NCBI RefSeq assembly: GCF_030504985.1
Contig: NZ_JASERU010000009.1
Coordinates: 1 to 64,000 of the forward strand
From: Fulvimonas sp. R45
GTDB lineage: Bacteria > Pseudomonadota > Gammaproteobacteria > Xanthomonadales > Rhodanobacteraceae
DNA length: 64,000 nt
Direction: 5' to 3'
Shown here: positions 32,498 through 42,478 of the stretch, piece after piece
Layout of the letters: each line of letters starts with the position of its first letter
Position numbering within the stretch: the stretch's first letter is position 1
Position numbers and translations under genes: made by a program
Notes under the pieces: model-generated
What the model saw: the letters and a program-made list of their open reading frames with translations, nothing else
The model's database searches: none
What the model was told of the DNA's origin: nothing

Positions 32498-33004
32498 GTG
32501 AAACGCCGATCCGATGTGCCTCGACCGCGCCGCACAGCGCCATGGGCATGGATGGCCTGCCTTGCCGGCCTGGCCGTGGCGTCCGCCCATGCCCAGGCGC
32601 CATCGACCTGCGACCGTCCCGAACTGCAGGGGCAGAAGCGCGATCCGGCCACCATCCAGCGGCTGGAACGGGCCTGGTCGGTCGCCTACCTCAAGGGCGA
32701 TACCGTACTGGAGGCGTGCCTGCTGCTGCCCGGCTTCACCGAGATCCTCGGCGACGGCCGCACGATGCGATTGAACGGCGAACTGGCGCTGGCGCGCTCC
32801 AACCAGGGGAAGCACCTGCCGATACCCGGCCTCCCGGCCGAACGCGTGCTGTTGCAGGGCGACGCGGCCGTCGCCTTCGGCACCACGGCGTCGAAGGCTT
32901 CCGACGGGCAAGTCCACCGGCAATGGTTCGCCGACTACTACGTCTGGGACCACGACGCCTGGCACGTCTATTTCGCCCAGCAGACGCCGGTCGCTTCGCC
33001 CTGA
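32498..33004 (+). CDS. Secreted SnoaL/DUF4440-like (NTF2-fold) protein
   Basis: A 168-residue protein with a positively charged N-terminus followed by a hydrophobic stretch and SAHAQA, a signal peptide. The mature part fits the NTF2-like DUF4440 pattern: helix IQRLERAWSVAYLKGDTVLEACLLLPGFTEI, then ILGDGRTM, and a final beta-strand pair ending in FADYYVWDHDAWHVYFAQQTPV. GTG 32498 was chosen because a CGGAGGA site lies 8-9 nt upstream; an ATG at 32552 would destroy the signal peptide. The function is unknown. Confidence 0.75.
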   Translation: MKRRSDVPRPRRTAPWAWMACLAGLAVASAHAQAPSTCDRPELQGQKRDPATIQRLERAWSVAYLKGDTVLEACLLLPGFTEILGDGRTMRLNGELALARSNQGKHLPIPGLPAERVLLQGDAAVAFGTTASKASDGQVHRQWFADYYVWDHDAWHVYFAQQTPVASP

Positions 33005-33021
33005 GCGGCGGCCGGCCGGCG

Positions 33022-33924
33022 TCAGCGCTGCGCCGCCATCAGTTCCACCAGCCAGTCCACGAACACGCGCAGCCGCGCCGGCATCTGCCGCTGCGGCGCG
33101 TACAGCACGTGCACCGGCAGCGTGGGCGGCGGCAGGCCGGGCAGCAGTTCGCACAGGCTGCCTCCGGCCAGCGCCCCGGCGATGCGGTAGCGCGGGAACT
33201 GCGCGATGCCCAGCCCCGCCTCGCAGCACGCCAGGTAGGCGTCCACGCCGCTGACGGTGACGCGCGAGGGCAGGTGCACCTCGCGGCGGCGGCGTTTCAC
33301 CATGAACTCCAGCGAGGGCTCAGGCCGGCGCGTGGTGGGCGAGGCCCAGTTCACGGCCACATGGCCCTGCTGCAGCTCCGCCAGCGTGGCGGGCCGGCCG
33401 CGCCGGCGCACGTAGTCCGCGCTGGCCACGGTGACCTGGGCCAGCATGGCCACGCGCCGCCCGACCAGGCCGGAGTCCGGCAGCTCGCCCACGCGCAGCA
33501 CGCAGTCCACGCCCTCGCGCAGCAGGTCGACGAAGCGATCGCTGGTGCCGATGTCCAGCTCGATGCCCGGGTAGCGCGCGCAGAATTCCGGCAACCCGGG
33601 GATCACCAGCCGGCGCGCCAGCGTGGCCGGCACGTCGATGCGCAGGCGCCCCTGCGGCTTCAGCGCGGCGTCGCGGAAATCCGCCTCCACCTCGTCCAGG
33701 TCGGCCAGCAGGCGCACGCAATGCGCGTAGTAGGCCTGGCCGTCGCGGGTGACGCGCTGGCAGCGCGTGGTCCGCTGCAGCAGTTGCGCGCCCAGCCGCG
33801 CCTCCAGCTTCTTGATGGCGTGGGTGACGGTGGCGCGCGGCAGGCCGAGGTCGTTGGCGGCGGCGGTGAAGCTGCCCAGCTCGACGATCCGCGCGTACAG
33901 CCGCATGGTGTCCAGGCGATCCAT
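33022..33924 (-). CDS. LysR-family transcriptional regulator
   Basis: A 300-residue LTTR. The N-terminal winged HTH (1-60) reads MDRLDTMRLYARIVELGSF with LGLPRATVTHAIKKLEARLG as the recognition region. The C-terminal periplasmic-binding-like effector domain covers ~90-295. It belongs to the subgroup often annotated as DNA-binding regulators of oxidoreductases. It is divergent from the aldo/keto reductase across a 103-bp AT-rich spacer, the classic layout in which the LysR protein controls the neighbouring gene. It converges on the DUF4440 gene with 17 bp between stops. Confidence 0.93.
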   Translation of the reverse strand: MDRLDTMRLYARIVELGSFTAAANDLGLPRATVTHAIKKLEARLGAQLLQRTTRCQRVTRDGQAYYAHCVRLLADLDEVEADFRDAALKPQGRLRIDVPATLARRLVIPGLPEFCARYPGIELDIGTSDRFVDLLREGVDCVLRVGELPDSGLVGRRVAMLAQVTVASADYVRRRGRPATLAELQQGHVAVNWASPTTRRPEPSLEFMVKRRRREVHLPSRVTVSGVDAYLACCEAGLGIAQFPRYRIAGALAGGSLCELLPGLPPPTLPVHVLYAPQRQMPARLRVFVDWLVELMAAQR

Positions 33925-34027
33925 GGATTGTTGATCTGAATTGAATGGTGATGGTGATTATTGAGTATTTATCCGACAACGGCCACGACGCACCATGGCG
34001 CCACCCTCACCCATGGAGTGCATCGCA
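33925..34027. promoter_or_regulatory. Divergent LysR / aldo-keto reductase promoter region
   Basis: This 103-bp spacer is strikingly AT-rich for the genome and contains a tandem ATGGTGATGGTGAT (33945-33958) and TTGAAT/TATTTA-like promoter elements. It is the probable site of LysR binding and of both promoters. I could not fix a single T-N11-A box with confidence. Confidence 0.45.
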
Positions 34028-35020
<993 letters not shown>

Positions 35021-35030
35021 CGGTGCGCTC

Positions 35031-35122
35031 CTCCCCTGCCTGCAGGGGGAGGCCGGGAGGGGGTAAACGCTCCCGCGAGGTTGCTTACCCCTCCCCGACC
35101 CTCCCCTGCGAGCAGGGGAGGG
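35031..35122. repeat. GC-rich palindromic intergenic repeat (family A), second locus
   Basis: The left arm (CTGCCTGCAGGGGGAGG...GGGAGGGGGT) and right arm (ACCCCTCCCCGACCCTCCCC...GCAGGGGAGGG) are near reverse complements around a short spacer, the same structure as at 147-244 and 59603-59700. It lies between the convergent ends of the aldo/keto reductase and M1 peptidase genes. Confidence 0.75.
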
Positions 35123-35233
35123 AGTTCCATTTCAAGGCATCGTGTAGCTGTTGTTGGAACTTCCGGCATGCCGCGGTACAGCACGACGCCGAGGGAGTTC
35201 CATTTCAAGGCATCGTGTAATTGTTGTTGGAAC
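35121..35233. repeat. 41-bp direct duplication of the M1 peptidase 3' end
   Basis: The block beginning GGGAGTTCCATTTCAAGGCA occurs at 35121-35161 and again at 35193-35233, with 72-bp period and one base difference (GTAGCTG versus GTAATTG). The second copy contains the last codons and stop of the M1 peptidase gene on the minus strand, so the first copy is a free-standing duplicate of that 3' end located just past it. Confidence 0.85.
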
Positions 35234-37181
35234 GGTCCGCGTCGGGCAGCTTGTGGTCGGGGTCGAGTTCCAGCTTCGCGATGCGCTTGCCCGTGTCCAG
35301 CGTGATCTTCGGCGTGCCGCTCTGCCGCCACGCTTCCACCGGCACGCGCAGGTCGCGGTGGCTGCCGTCGGCGAAGTCCACGCGCAGCGTGGCCGGCATC
35401 ACCAGCTTCTGCCGGCTGACCAGGTCCACCGTGGCGCCCCGGGCGGGGTCGTTGCCCACGTAGGACGCGCCGGCGATGCCCATGTCCAACTGCCAGTTGT
35501 GGAAGTACCAGCCGCGCCACCACCACGACAGGTCCTCGCCCGCGGCGCTGTCCATGAAGCGGAAGAAGTCCGACGGCGTGGGATGGTGGTACGCCCAGGT
35601 ACGGATGTAGGCGCGGAAGGCGGGGTCGAAGCGGTCCGGGCCGAGGATCTGCTCGCGCAGCAGCACCAGGCCCAGCGCGCCCTTGAAGTAGGTCAGCGGG
35701 TGGCGGTACTTCTCGCTGATCGAGTCGGCGTGGGCCATCAGCACCGGCGCGTCCGGATCGGCCAGCAGCGGCAGGATCTCGTCCACCGGGTTGCCACCGT
35801 GCGGCGCGTACTCGCCGTCGCGCTTGGGGCCGTATTCGCCGTGGTTGAAGGCGTCCGAGGCGTAGACGTCGATGAAGGTGTTGAAGCCCTCGTCCATGAA
35901 CGCGTGGCGGCGCTCGTTGGAGCCCACCACCATCGGGAACCAGGTGTGGCCGATCTCGTGCGCGCTGATCCAGAACAGCGGCTTGCCGTGGTCCTCGTAG
36001 CCGTCGAACACGATGCCGGGGTATTCCATGCCGGCGCCGTGGCCACCGAGGTTGATCGCGTTCGGCCACGGGTACGGGTACCACTTCGCCGAGAAGTGCT
36101 CGACCGCGCCCTTGATGTATTCGGTGGAACGATTCCACTTGTCGGCCCCCACGCCCTCGACCGGGTAGATCGACATCGCCATCGCGTGCTTGCCGCCGGG
36201 CAGGTTGATGCGCGCGGCGTCCCACACGAAGGCCGGCGAGGCGGCGAAGGCCACGTCGCGGGTGTGCTCCATGTGGAAGCGCCAGGTCAGCGTGCCGCTG
36301 CGGGTGGGCCGGCTGGACGGATCGTTCACCTCGTCCGGCTTGCGGATGTAGACGGTGCGGTCGCTCTTCGCCGCCTCGGCCAGGCGCTGGCGTTCGGTGG
36401 CGGTGAGCACCTGGTCGGGATTCACGAGCTGGCCGGAGCCTTCCACGATCCAGTTCCACGGCACCGTCACCGCGTAGTCGATGGTGCCGTATTCGAGGTA
36501 GAACTCCTGCCCCAGGTAGGGCAGCGTGTCCCAGCCGCGCAGGTCGTCGTACACCGCCATGCGCGGGAACCACTGCGCGATCTCGTAGATGTCGCCGTTC
36601 TTGCTCGGCGTCACCGCGGTGCGGCCGCCCCACGTGCCGGGCACGGTGTAGTGGTAGCGGATGCGCAGCTTGAGCTGGCCGCCATCGGCCTTCAGCGCCG
36701 CGGGCAGGTCCACGCGCAGGCGGGTGTCGTCCACCAGGTAATGCACCGGCTTGCCGTCGATCTCCACCGCGTCGAGCTGGTAGCCGTCGGTGGACTGGCC
36801 GGGCTTGCGCGGGAACGGCGACGTGGTCGCGGCGCGCGAATCCGGCTTGTAGATGTTCTGGTCCAGCTGCAGCCACAGCGCGTCCAGCGCGTCGGGGCTG
36901 TGGTTGGTGTAGGTGATCGTCTCGTCGCCGGCGAGCGTGTGCGTGGCCGGGTCGATGCGCGCCTGGATGGCGTAGTCGGCACGGTTCTGCCAGAACGCCG
37001 GGCCGGGCCTGCCGGCGCCGTCGCGGATGGCGTTGGCCGGGTGCGGCAGGGCCAGCGGCGCGAACAGCGCCTGGGGATCGAAGCCGGCATCCTTGCCGTC
37101 GGCGAAGGCCGGCGCGCTCAGCGCGGCGGCCACGGCGAACAGGGCGACCGCCGCGGGGCGGGCCAGGACCGGGGTCTTCAT
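35205..37181 (-). CDS. M1 family metallopeptidase (gluzincin aminopeptidase)
   Basis: A 658-residue exported zinc peptidase with a signal peptide (~1-28, ending APAFADG). Residues ~50-330 form the M1 N-terminal beta-domain. The catalytic domain has HEIGH at 408-412 and the third zinc ligand E431 in the HAFMDEG segment, giving HExxH-x18-E. The exopeptidase motif is represented by GGHGAGMEYPGIVF near 375, a GAMEN variant as in bacterial M1 relatives. It ends NNNYTMP. The gene is transcribed toward the aldo/keto reductase. Its last ~8 codons are duplicated just downstream. A periplasmic peptide-processing role is inferred. Confidence 0.93.
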   Translation of the reverse strand: MKTPVLARPAAVALFAVAAALSAPAFADGKDAGFDPQALFAPLALPHPANAIRDGAGRPGPAFWQNRADYAIQARIDPATHTLAGDETITYTNHSPDALDALWLQLDQNIYKPDSRAATTSPFPRKPGQSTDGYQLDAVEIDGKPVHYLVDDTRLRVDLPAALKADGGQLKLRIRYHYTVPGTWGGRTAVTPSKNGDIYEIAQWFPRMAVYDDLRGWDTLPYLGQEFYLEYGTIDYAVTVPWNWIVEGSGQLVNPDQVLTATERQRLAEAAKSDRTVYIRKPDEVNDPSSRPTRSGTLTWRFHMEHTRDVAFAASPAFVWDAARINLPGGKHAMAMSIYPVEGVGADKWNRSTEYIKGAVEHFSAKWYPYPWPNAINLGGHGAGMEYPGIVFDGYEDHGKPLFWISAHEIGHTWFPMVVGSNERRHAFMDEGFNTFIDVYASDAFNHGEYGPKRDGEYAPHGGNPVDEILPLLADPDAPVLMAHADSISEKYRHPLTYFKGALGLVLLREQILGPDRFDPAFRAYIRTWAYHHPTPSDFFRFMDSAAGEDLSWWWRGWYFHNWQLDMGIAGASYVGNDPARGATVDLVSRQKLVMPATLRVDFADGSHRDLRVPVEAWRQSGTPKITLDTGKRIAKLELDPDHKLPDADRSNNNYTMP

Positions 37182-37283
37182 GCGGCTTCCTTCGGGTCGG
37201 GGAATGCGAACGGCCCACTATAGGAACCTCGGCGCGCGCGTGGATAGGCCAGAAGTCCTGCCCGGGGCCGGTAGAATGCACGC

Positions 37284-38108
37284 ATGAGCACCCCCGACCA
37301 TTCCCCGCTCGGCAAGGCCACGCCCTACGCCGACCGCTACGACCCCCGGCTGCTGTTCCCGATCCCCCGCGCGGCCAAGCGCGCCGAGATCGGCGTGGGC
37401 ACGCCGCTGCCGTTCCACGGCGTGGACGTCTGGAACGCCTACGAGCTGTCCTGGCTGGACATGCACGGCAAGCCGCAGGTGGCGGTGGCCGAGTTCCGCG
37501 TGCCGGCCACCTCGCCCAACCTGATCGAGTCGAAGTCGTTCAAGCTGTACCTCAACGGTTTCGCGCAGGAACCGCTGGCCAGCGCCGCGGCGCTGCGCGC
37601 CCTGCTGCAGCAGGACCTCACCACCGCCGCCGGCGACGTGGTCGAGGTGAGCCTGCGCCCCGCGCGCACCGGCGAGCACGCCTTCGCCGACCTCGCCGGC
37701 GAGTCGATCGACGCGCTGCCGGTGGCAGTCGACGACTACGGCCCGCCCAAGGCCGGCTACCTGCGCGCCGCCGCCGGCGCCGCCATGGTCGAGGAGACCC
37801 TGGTCTCCGACCTGCTGCGCTCCAACTGCCCGGTCACCGGCCAGCCCGACTGGGGCAGCGTGCAGATCGCCTACCGCGGCGCGCCGATCGACCGCGAGGG
37901 CCTGCTGCGCTACCTGGTCTCCTTCCGCACCCACAGCGAATTCCATGAACAATGCGTGGAGCGCATCTACATGGACGTGATGGCGCGCTGCGCGCCGGAA
38001 CGGCTCAGCGTGTACGCCCGCTACACCCGCCGCGGCGGGCTGGACATCAACCCGCTCCGCAGCAGCGTCCCCGCCGTCCCGGCCAATCCGCGCGGCGCCC
38101 GCCAGTAG
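37284..38108 (+). CDS. queF: NADPH-dependent 7-cyano-7-deazaguanine reductase
   Basis: A 274-residue QueF of the long (YqcD/E. coli) type with two tunnelling-fold halves, which reduces preQ0 to preQ1 in queuosine biosynthesis. The NADPH-binding motif [10 protein letters not shown] lies near 75-84, and the covalent thioimide Cys is C182 in [13 protein letters not shown]. The following Asp and the late [18 protein letters not shown] block are also typical. The ATG at 37284 is divergent from the M1 peptidase start (102 bp apart). No other queuosine genes lie in the window. Confidence 0.97.
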   Translation: MSTPDHSPLGKATPYADRYDPRLLFPIPRAAKRAEIGVGTPLPFHGVDVWNAYELSWLDMHGKPQVAVAEFRVPATSPNLIESKSFKLYLNGFAQEPLASAAALRALLQQDLTTAAGDVVEVSLRPARTGEHAFADLAGESIDALPVAVDDYGPPKAGYLRAAAGAAMVEETLVSDLLRSNCPVTGQPDWGSVQIAYRGAPIDREGLLRYLVSFRTHSEFHEQCVERIYMDVMARCAPERLSVYARYTRRGGLDINPLRSSVPAVPANPRGARQ

Positions 38109-38253
38109 CGGAACGCATGTCCACGCGCCTGCCAAGCGGGCGCGCGCCGGCCGGTCATCGGCACTTCAGATCGGCCGCGCTAGCCTTCGCCTCCACGCCT
38201 GCCCGCGACGCGGGCCGCACCCGAACCCTGCGCGTTTTCACCGGAAGCCGCCC

Positions 38254-38868
38254 ATGAAACCCTCCGTACGTACCGCCGCCCTGACCAGCGCCCTGCTCGC
38301 CGCCCTGCTCGCCCTGACCGCCTGCGGCAAGAGCGGCCAGCCCGCCGCCAACCAGCCGGCCGCCAGCGGCAGCGCCGCCCCGGCCGCCGCCGCAAGCACC
38401 CCGGCCGCGCCACCGGCCGCCCCGGCCGCCGCCGGCACCGCCGCGAAGCCCGCCGCCAGCGGTACCGCCGCGGCGGCTCCCGCACCGGCCGCCAGCGTTC
38501 CGGCCGCAGCCAGCGCCGACGCCGACGTGCTCAAGGTCGCCTCGCTCACCGTGGGCGACGCGGTGAACGCCGACCACAAGGTGCGCAAGGCGCAGGACCA
38601 TTTCGCGCCGGACCAGAAGTCGCTCTACGCCAGCGTCGCCACTACCGGCGACACCGACGGCGCCACGCTCGGCGCGAAGTGGAGCTACCTGGAAGGCAAG
38701 GGCCAGCTGGTCAGCAACATCAGCCAGCGCATCGCCACCCACGGCCCGGCCACCACCACCTTCAAGGTGGAGAACCCCAACCTGTGGCCGGAAGGCAAGT
38801 ACAAGGTCGACATCTCGCTGGACGGCAAGCAGGTCGCCAGCCAGACCTTCGAAGTGAAGAAGCGCTGA
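38254..38868 (+). CDS. Hypothetical lipoprotein
   Basis: A 204-residue protein with a lipoprotein signal peptide and lipobox LTAC (Cys at ~25). It is followed by an ~65-residue Ala/Pro-rich low-complexity linker, probably a flexible tether. The C-terminal ~110 residues (LKVASLTVGDAVNADHKVRK ... YKVDISLDGKQVASQTFEVKKR) look like an all-beta Ig-like domain resembling DUF-type envelope proteins. I recognise no named family. A strong terminator follows, so it is probably monocistronic. Confidence 0.75.
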   Translation: MKPSVRTAALTSALLAALLALTACGKSGQPAANQPAASGSAAPAAAASTPAAPPAAPAAAGTAAKPAASGTAAAAPAPAASVPAAASADADVLKVASLTVGDAVNADHKVRKAQDHFAPDQKSLYASVATTGDTDGATLGAKWSYLEGKGQLVSNISQRIATHGPATTTFKVENPNLWPEGKYKVDISLDGKQVASQTFEVKKR

Positions 38869-38891
38869 GCTTTCCCGCCCGACGCGGACCG

Positions 38892-38916
38892 AGCGCCCGG
38901 CCTGCCGGGCGCTTTT
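38892..38916 (+). terminator. Rho-independent terminator after the lipoprotein gene
   Basis: AGCGCCCGG and CCGGGCGCT form a perfect 9-bp stem with a 4-nt loop followed by TTTT, 23 bp after the stop codon at 38868. Confidence 0.88.
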
Positions 38917-38998
38917 GCATGGCGGACGCGGCGTCCGCGTTGCGCATGGCGGCCGCTGTGGCACCATCGCCTTCCGTGGCATCCGAGGATCACGACCG

Positions 38999-41608
38999 GT
39001 GGAACAGCAAGGGGGCGCTGAGATCCTGAGCCGACAGGAGGATCCTGGTCGCGTGCCGGCGGGTCCGGCCTGGCTGCGCCGCTTCGGCGGCCCGCTGCTG
39101 TCGGTGCTGATGCTCGCGCTGGCGCTGTGGGCGCTGCAGAAGCTGGCCGGCGAGGTGAGCTACCACGCGGTGGGGCAGTACCTGCACCGCCTGCGCCGCG
39201 GCCGCATCGGCCAGGCCGTCGTGCTCACCGCGCTGGGCTACGCGGTGATGACGCTGTACGACATGTTCGCGCTGGCCGCCATCGGCAAGCCGCTGCCGCG
39301 CCGGCGCGTGGCCCTGATCTCCTTCATCAGCTACGCCTTCAGCAACACGCTGGGCATGGCGCTGCTGGTGTCCGGTTCGATCCGCTACCGCTTCTACATC
39401 CAGGCCGGGCTGTCCACGGCCGAGGTGGCGAAGGTGGTGCTGTTCTGCACGCTCAGCTTCTGGCTGGGCCTGTGCGCGGTGACCGGCGCCACGCTGCTGC
39501 TGGAGCCGGTGTCGCCGCAGCTGCCGCTGGCCGCGCTGCACCTGCCGCTGGGCGTGCTGCTGGCCGCGGCGCCGCTGGCCTGGGTGCTGGGCGGCGCGTT
39601 GCGGCGCCGGCCGCTGCGGCTGTGGCGCTGGCAGTTCGCGCTGCCTGCGCCGGGCACCGCGCTGCGCCAGGTGCTGGTGGGCGCGCTGGACTGGGGCCTG
39701 GCGGCGGCGGTGCTGTACGCGCTGATGCCGAGCGAGATCGTGATCGACTTCGGCCCGTTCCTGGCGATCTTCGTGCTGGCGCAGATGGCCGGCCTAGTGA
39801 GCCACGTGCCGGGCGGCCTGGGCGTGTTCGAGGCGGTGATGCTGGCCGGCCTGGGCGCCACCGGCAACGCGGCGCTGGCCGCGCCGGTGCTGGGCGCGCT
39901 GGCCGCGTTCCGCGGCGTGTACTACCTGCTGCCGCTGTGCGTGGCCACGCTGGCGGTGGTGCTGCGCGAGGCGCGCGGGCTGCGCCGGCATGCGCGCCTG
40001 CCGCGCTGGTTCGCCAGCCTGCTGCCGCCGTTCTTCGCCGGCCTTACCCTGGTCTCCGGCGCGGTGCTGCTGTTCTCCGGCGCCACCCAGGCGCTGCCGC
40101 GCCGGCTGGCGATCCTGCGCGACGTGATGCCGCTGCCGGTGCTGGAGGTGTCGCATTTCCTCAACAGCGTGGTGGGCATGTCGCTGCTGATCCTGGCGCG
40201 CGGCCTGCAGCGCCGGCTGGACGCCGCCTACGTGCTGACCCTGGTGCTGCTGGTGGCCGGCGCGGTGTTCTCGCTGCTCAAGGGCATCGACTACGAGGAA
40301 GCCACGTTGCTGATCCTGCTGGCGCTGGCGCTGGCGCCGGCGCACCGGCTGTTCTACCGCCGCGCCTCGCTGTTCCACGCCACCTTCTCGTTCGGCTGGT
40401 CGCTGGCGATCGCGGCGGTGCTGGGCTGCACGGTCTGGCTGGTGCTATTCAGCTACCAGCACGTGGAGTACAGCAACGACCTGTGGTGGGAGTTCAGCTT
40501 CCACCACGGCGGCGCGCCGCGCGCGCTGCGCGCGCTGGTGGGCGCCGCCGCGGTGGGGCTGCTGTTCGCCCTGGTCAGCCTGATCCGCTCGGCGCGCCCG
40601 CGCCCCACCCTGCCGGACGAGGCCGCGCTGGCCCGCGCGCTGCCGCTGATCAAGCGCTTTCCCTCCGCCCAGGCGCACCTGGCGCTGATGGGCGACAAGC
40701 CGCTGCTGTTCGATCCCGACGGCCGCGGCTTCATCATGTATGGCATCGAGGGCCGCAGCTGGGTGGCGATGGGCGACCCGGTGGGCGCCGACGCCAAGGC
40801 GCGGCAGGAACTGGTGTGGACCTTCCACGAGCAGTGCGAGCGCGCCGGCGGCTGGCCGGTGTTCTACCAGGTGAACCCGCGCGACCTGGACCTGTACCTG
40901 GAAGTGGGCATGAGCCTGCTGAAGGTGGGCGAGGAGGCGCGCGTGCGGCTGGACGCGTTCAACCTCGACGGCAAGTCGAGGAAAAGCCTGCGCAACATCG
41001 TCAGCAAACTGCAGCGCGAAGGGCTGCGGCTGGAGATCGTGCCGCAGGCGGACGTGCCCGCGCTGCTGCCGCGACTGAAGCCGGTGTCCGACGCCTGGCT
41101 GCGCGACAAGCGCGTGCGCGAGAAGGGCTTCTCGCTGGGCGCGTTCGACGAGCGCTACCTGGCGCGCACGCCGTTGGCGGTGGTGTGGCAGGGCGACGAG
41201 CCGCTGGCGTTCGCCAACCTGTTCCTCAGCGGGACGATGGAAGAAGCCTCGGTCGACCTGATGCGCCACCGCCCCGACGGCCCCGCCGGCCTGATGGACT
41301 ACCTGTTCGTCGAGCTGATGCAGTGGTCGAAGGCGCAGGGCTACCGCTGGTTCAACCTCGGCATGGCGCCGCTGTCCGGCCTCACCAGCCGCCGCCAGGC
41401 GCCGCTGTGGAACCGCTTCGGCGCAATGATCTTCGGCCGCGGCGAACGGTTCTACAATTTCCGCGGTCTGCAGCGCTACAAAGACAAGTTCGATCCCGAA
41501 TGGGAGCCGCGCTACATGGCGGTGCCCGGCGGCATCGCGCTGCCGGTGGTGCTGGCCAACGTGGCCAGCCTGATCTCCGGCGGCCTCACCGGAGTGGTAC
41601 GTCGATGA
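38999..41608 (+). CDS. mprF: MprF-like phosphatidylglycerol aminoacyltransferase/flippase
   Basis: An ~869-residue bifunctional membrane protein. The N-terminal ~540 residues are polytopic (about 14 segments, starting FGGPLLSVLMLALALWALQ) and match the MprF flippase (LPG synthase TM region). The C-terminal cytosolic DUF2156/GNAT-fold domain transfers an amino acid from aminoacyl-tRNA to phosphatidylglycerol, as shown by LALMGDKPLLFDPDGRGFIM, NLDGKSRKSLRNIVSKLQRE and RWFNLGMAPLSGL. This lowers surface charge and gives resistance to cationic peptides. GTG 38999 was chosen, with GAGGAT about 9 nt upstream; the upstream ATG at 38915 lacks homology and sits beside the terminator. It overlaps the next gene by 4 bp. 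Confidence 0.93.
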   Translation: MEQQGGAEILSRQEDPGRVPAGPAWLRRFGGPLLSVLMLALALWALQKLAGEVSYHAVGQYLHRLRRGRIGQAVVLTALGYAVMTLYDMFALAAIGKPLPRRRVALISFISYAFSNTLGMALLVSGSIRYRFYIQAGLSTAEVAKVVLFCTLSFWLGLCAVTGATLLLEPVSPQLPLAALHLPLGVLLAAAPLAWVLGGALRRRPLRLWRWQFALPAPGTALRQVLVGALDWGLAAAVLYALMPSEIVIDFGPFLAIFVLAQMAGLVSHVPGGLGVFEAVMLAGLGATGNAALAAPVLGALAAFRGVYYLLPLCVATLAVVLREARGLRRHARLPRWFASLLPPFFAGLTLVSGAVLLFSGATQALPRRLAILRDVMPLPVLEVSHFLNSVVGMSLLILARGLQRRLDAAYVLTLVLLVAGAVFSLLKGIDYEEATLLILLALALAPAHRLFYRRASLFHATFSFGWSLAIAAVLGCTVWLVLFSYQHVEYSNDLWWEFSFHHGGAPRALRALVGAAAVGLLFALVSLIRSARPRPTLPDEAALARALPLIKRFPSAQAHLALMGDKPLLFDPDGRGFIMYGIEGRSWVAMGDPVGADAKARQELVWTFHEQCERAGGWPVFYQVNPRDLDLYLEVGMSLLKVGEEARVRLDAFNLDGKSRKSLRNIVSKLQREGLRLEIVPQADVPALLPRLKPVSDAWLRDKRVREKGFSLGAFDERYLARTPLAVVWQGDEPLAFANLFLSGTMEEASVDLMRHRPDGPAGLMDYLFVELMQWSKAQGYRWFNLGMAPLSGLTSRRQAPLWNRFGAMIFGRGERFYNFRGLQRYKDKFDPEWEPRYMAVPGGIALPVVLANVASLISGGLTGVVRR

Positions 41609-42429
41609 AATTCGTTGCCCTGGGCACCGTGGCCGCCTGCGTGGTGGTCGCCGCCGCGATCATCTGGAACCCGTTCGCGCGGCCCAGCCTGGAGAAGGCC
41701 ACCGTGAAGCTGCAGCCCGCGCCGCAGGTACAGGCGCCGGCCGCGGACCGCGACGTGCTGGTGGTGTTCTATTCCGGCGACGGCGGCTGGCGCGACCTCG
41801 ACCGCCAGGTCGGCCAGCAACTGGTGCAGCGCGGCTTCCCGGTGCTCGGCGTCAGCATGCTCGACTACTACTGGCGGCACCGCTCGCCGGAGGAATCCGC
41901 GCAGGAACTGGACGCGATGATCACCCGCTACCTGGCGCAATGGCACAAGCGGCGCGTGTGGATGGTCGGCTTCTCGTTCGGCGCCGACGTGCTGCCCACC
42001 CTGGTCGACAAGCTCAGCCCCGCCAACCGGGCGCGCGTCAGCCAGCTGGTGCTGCTCTCGCCCAGCCGCGACGTGAACTTCGAGATCGCGTTGGAGGGCT
42101 ACATGCGCGAGAACTGGCTGAAGACCAAGCTCAAGGCGCTGATGGAGAAGCTCAACCCGATCCCGCACTACCCCGCGCTGCCGCGCGTGGCCGCGCTGGA
42201 CGGCAAGCCGCCGGTGGTCTGCTACTACGGCGTGGAGGACAGCGACGACGACAGCCTGTGCGATGCGCCCGGCCTGCCGGCGTGGATCACCGTGCACAAG
42301 ACGCCGGGCGACCACCACTTCGACGGCAACTACCCGGCGCTGGCCGAGCGGATGATCGGCGAGTTCCCGCACGTCACCGCACCGGTGGCGCCTGCCACGC
42401 CCGCCCCCGGCACAAGCGTCGCCAAGTGA
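41605..42429 (+). CDS. VirJ/AcvB-like serine hydrolase, probable aminoacyl-phosphatidylglycerol hydrolase
   Basis: A 274-residue protein with an N-terminal membrane anchor or signal (VALGTVAACVVVAAAIIW) and a VirJ-type alpha/beta-hydrolase domain. YSGDGGWRDLDRQVGQQL lies near 52-70, the nucleophile elbow GFSFGAD carries S124, and late KTPGDHHFDGNY supplies the His. AcvB of Agrobacterium and PA0919 of Pseudomonas, both partners of MprF-type synthases, hydrolyse lysyl- or alanyl-PG in the periplasm. The 4-bp ATGA overlap with mprF strongly suggests the same synthesis/removal pair. The amino acid used is not predictable from sequence. Confidence 0.87.
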   Translation: MKFVALGTVAACVVVAAAIIWNPFARPSLEKATVKLQPAPQVQAPAADRDVLVVFYSGDGGWRDLDRQVGQQLVQRGFPVLGVSMLDYYWRHRSPEESAQELDAMITRYLAQWHKRRVWMVGFSFGADVLPTLVDKLSPANRARVSQLVLLSPSRDVNFEIALEGYMRENWLKTKLKALMEKLNPIPHYPALPRVAALDGKPPVVCYYGVEDSDDDSLCDAPGLPAWITVHKTPGDHHFDGNYPALAERMIGEFPHVTAPVAPATPAPGTSVAK

Positions 42430-42478
42430 GCCCCTCCCTTCAGGGAGAGGGTGCCGGCAGGCGGGAGAGAGGCTTTCC
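42430..42478. repeat. CTCTCCC-type palindromic repeat (family B), partial copy
   Basis: CCCTCCCTTCAGGGAGAGGG (42433-42452) followed by a GC-rich tail sits between the convergent ends of the hydrolase and the permease. It resembles the longer family B copies at 57676-57792 and 63925-64000. Confidence 0.55.
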
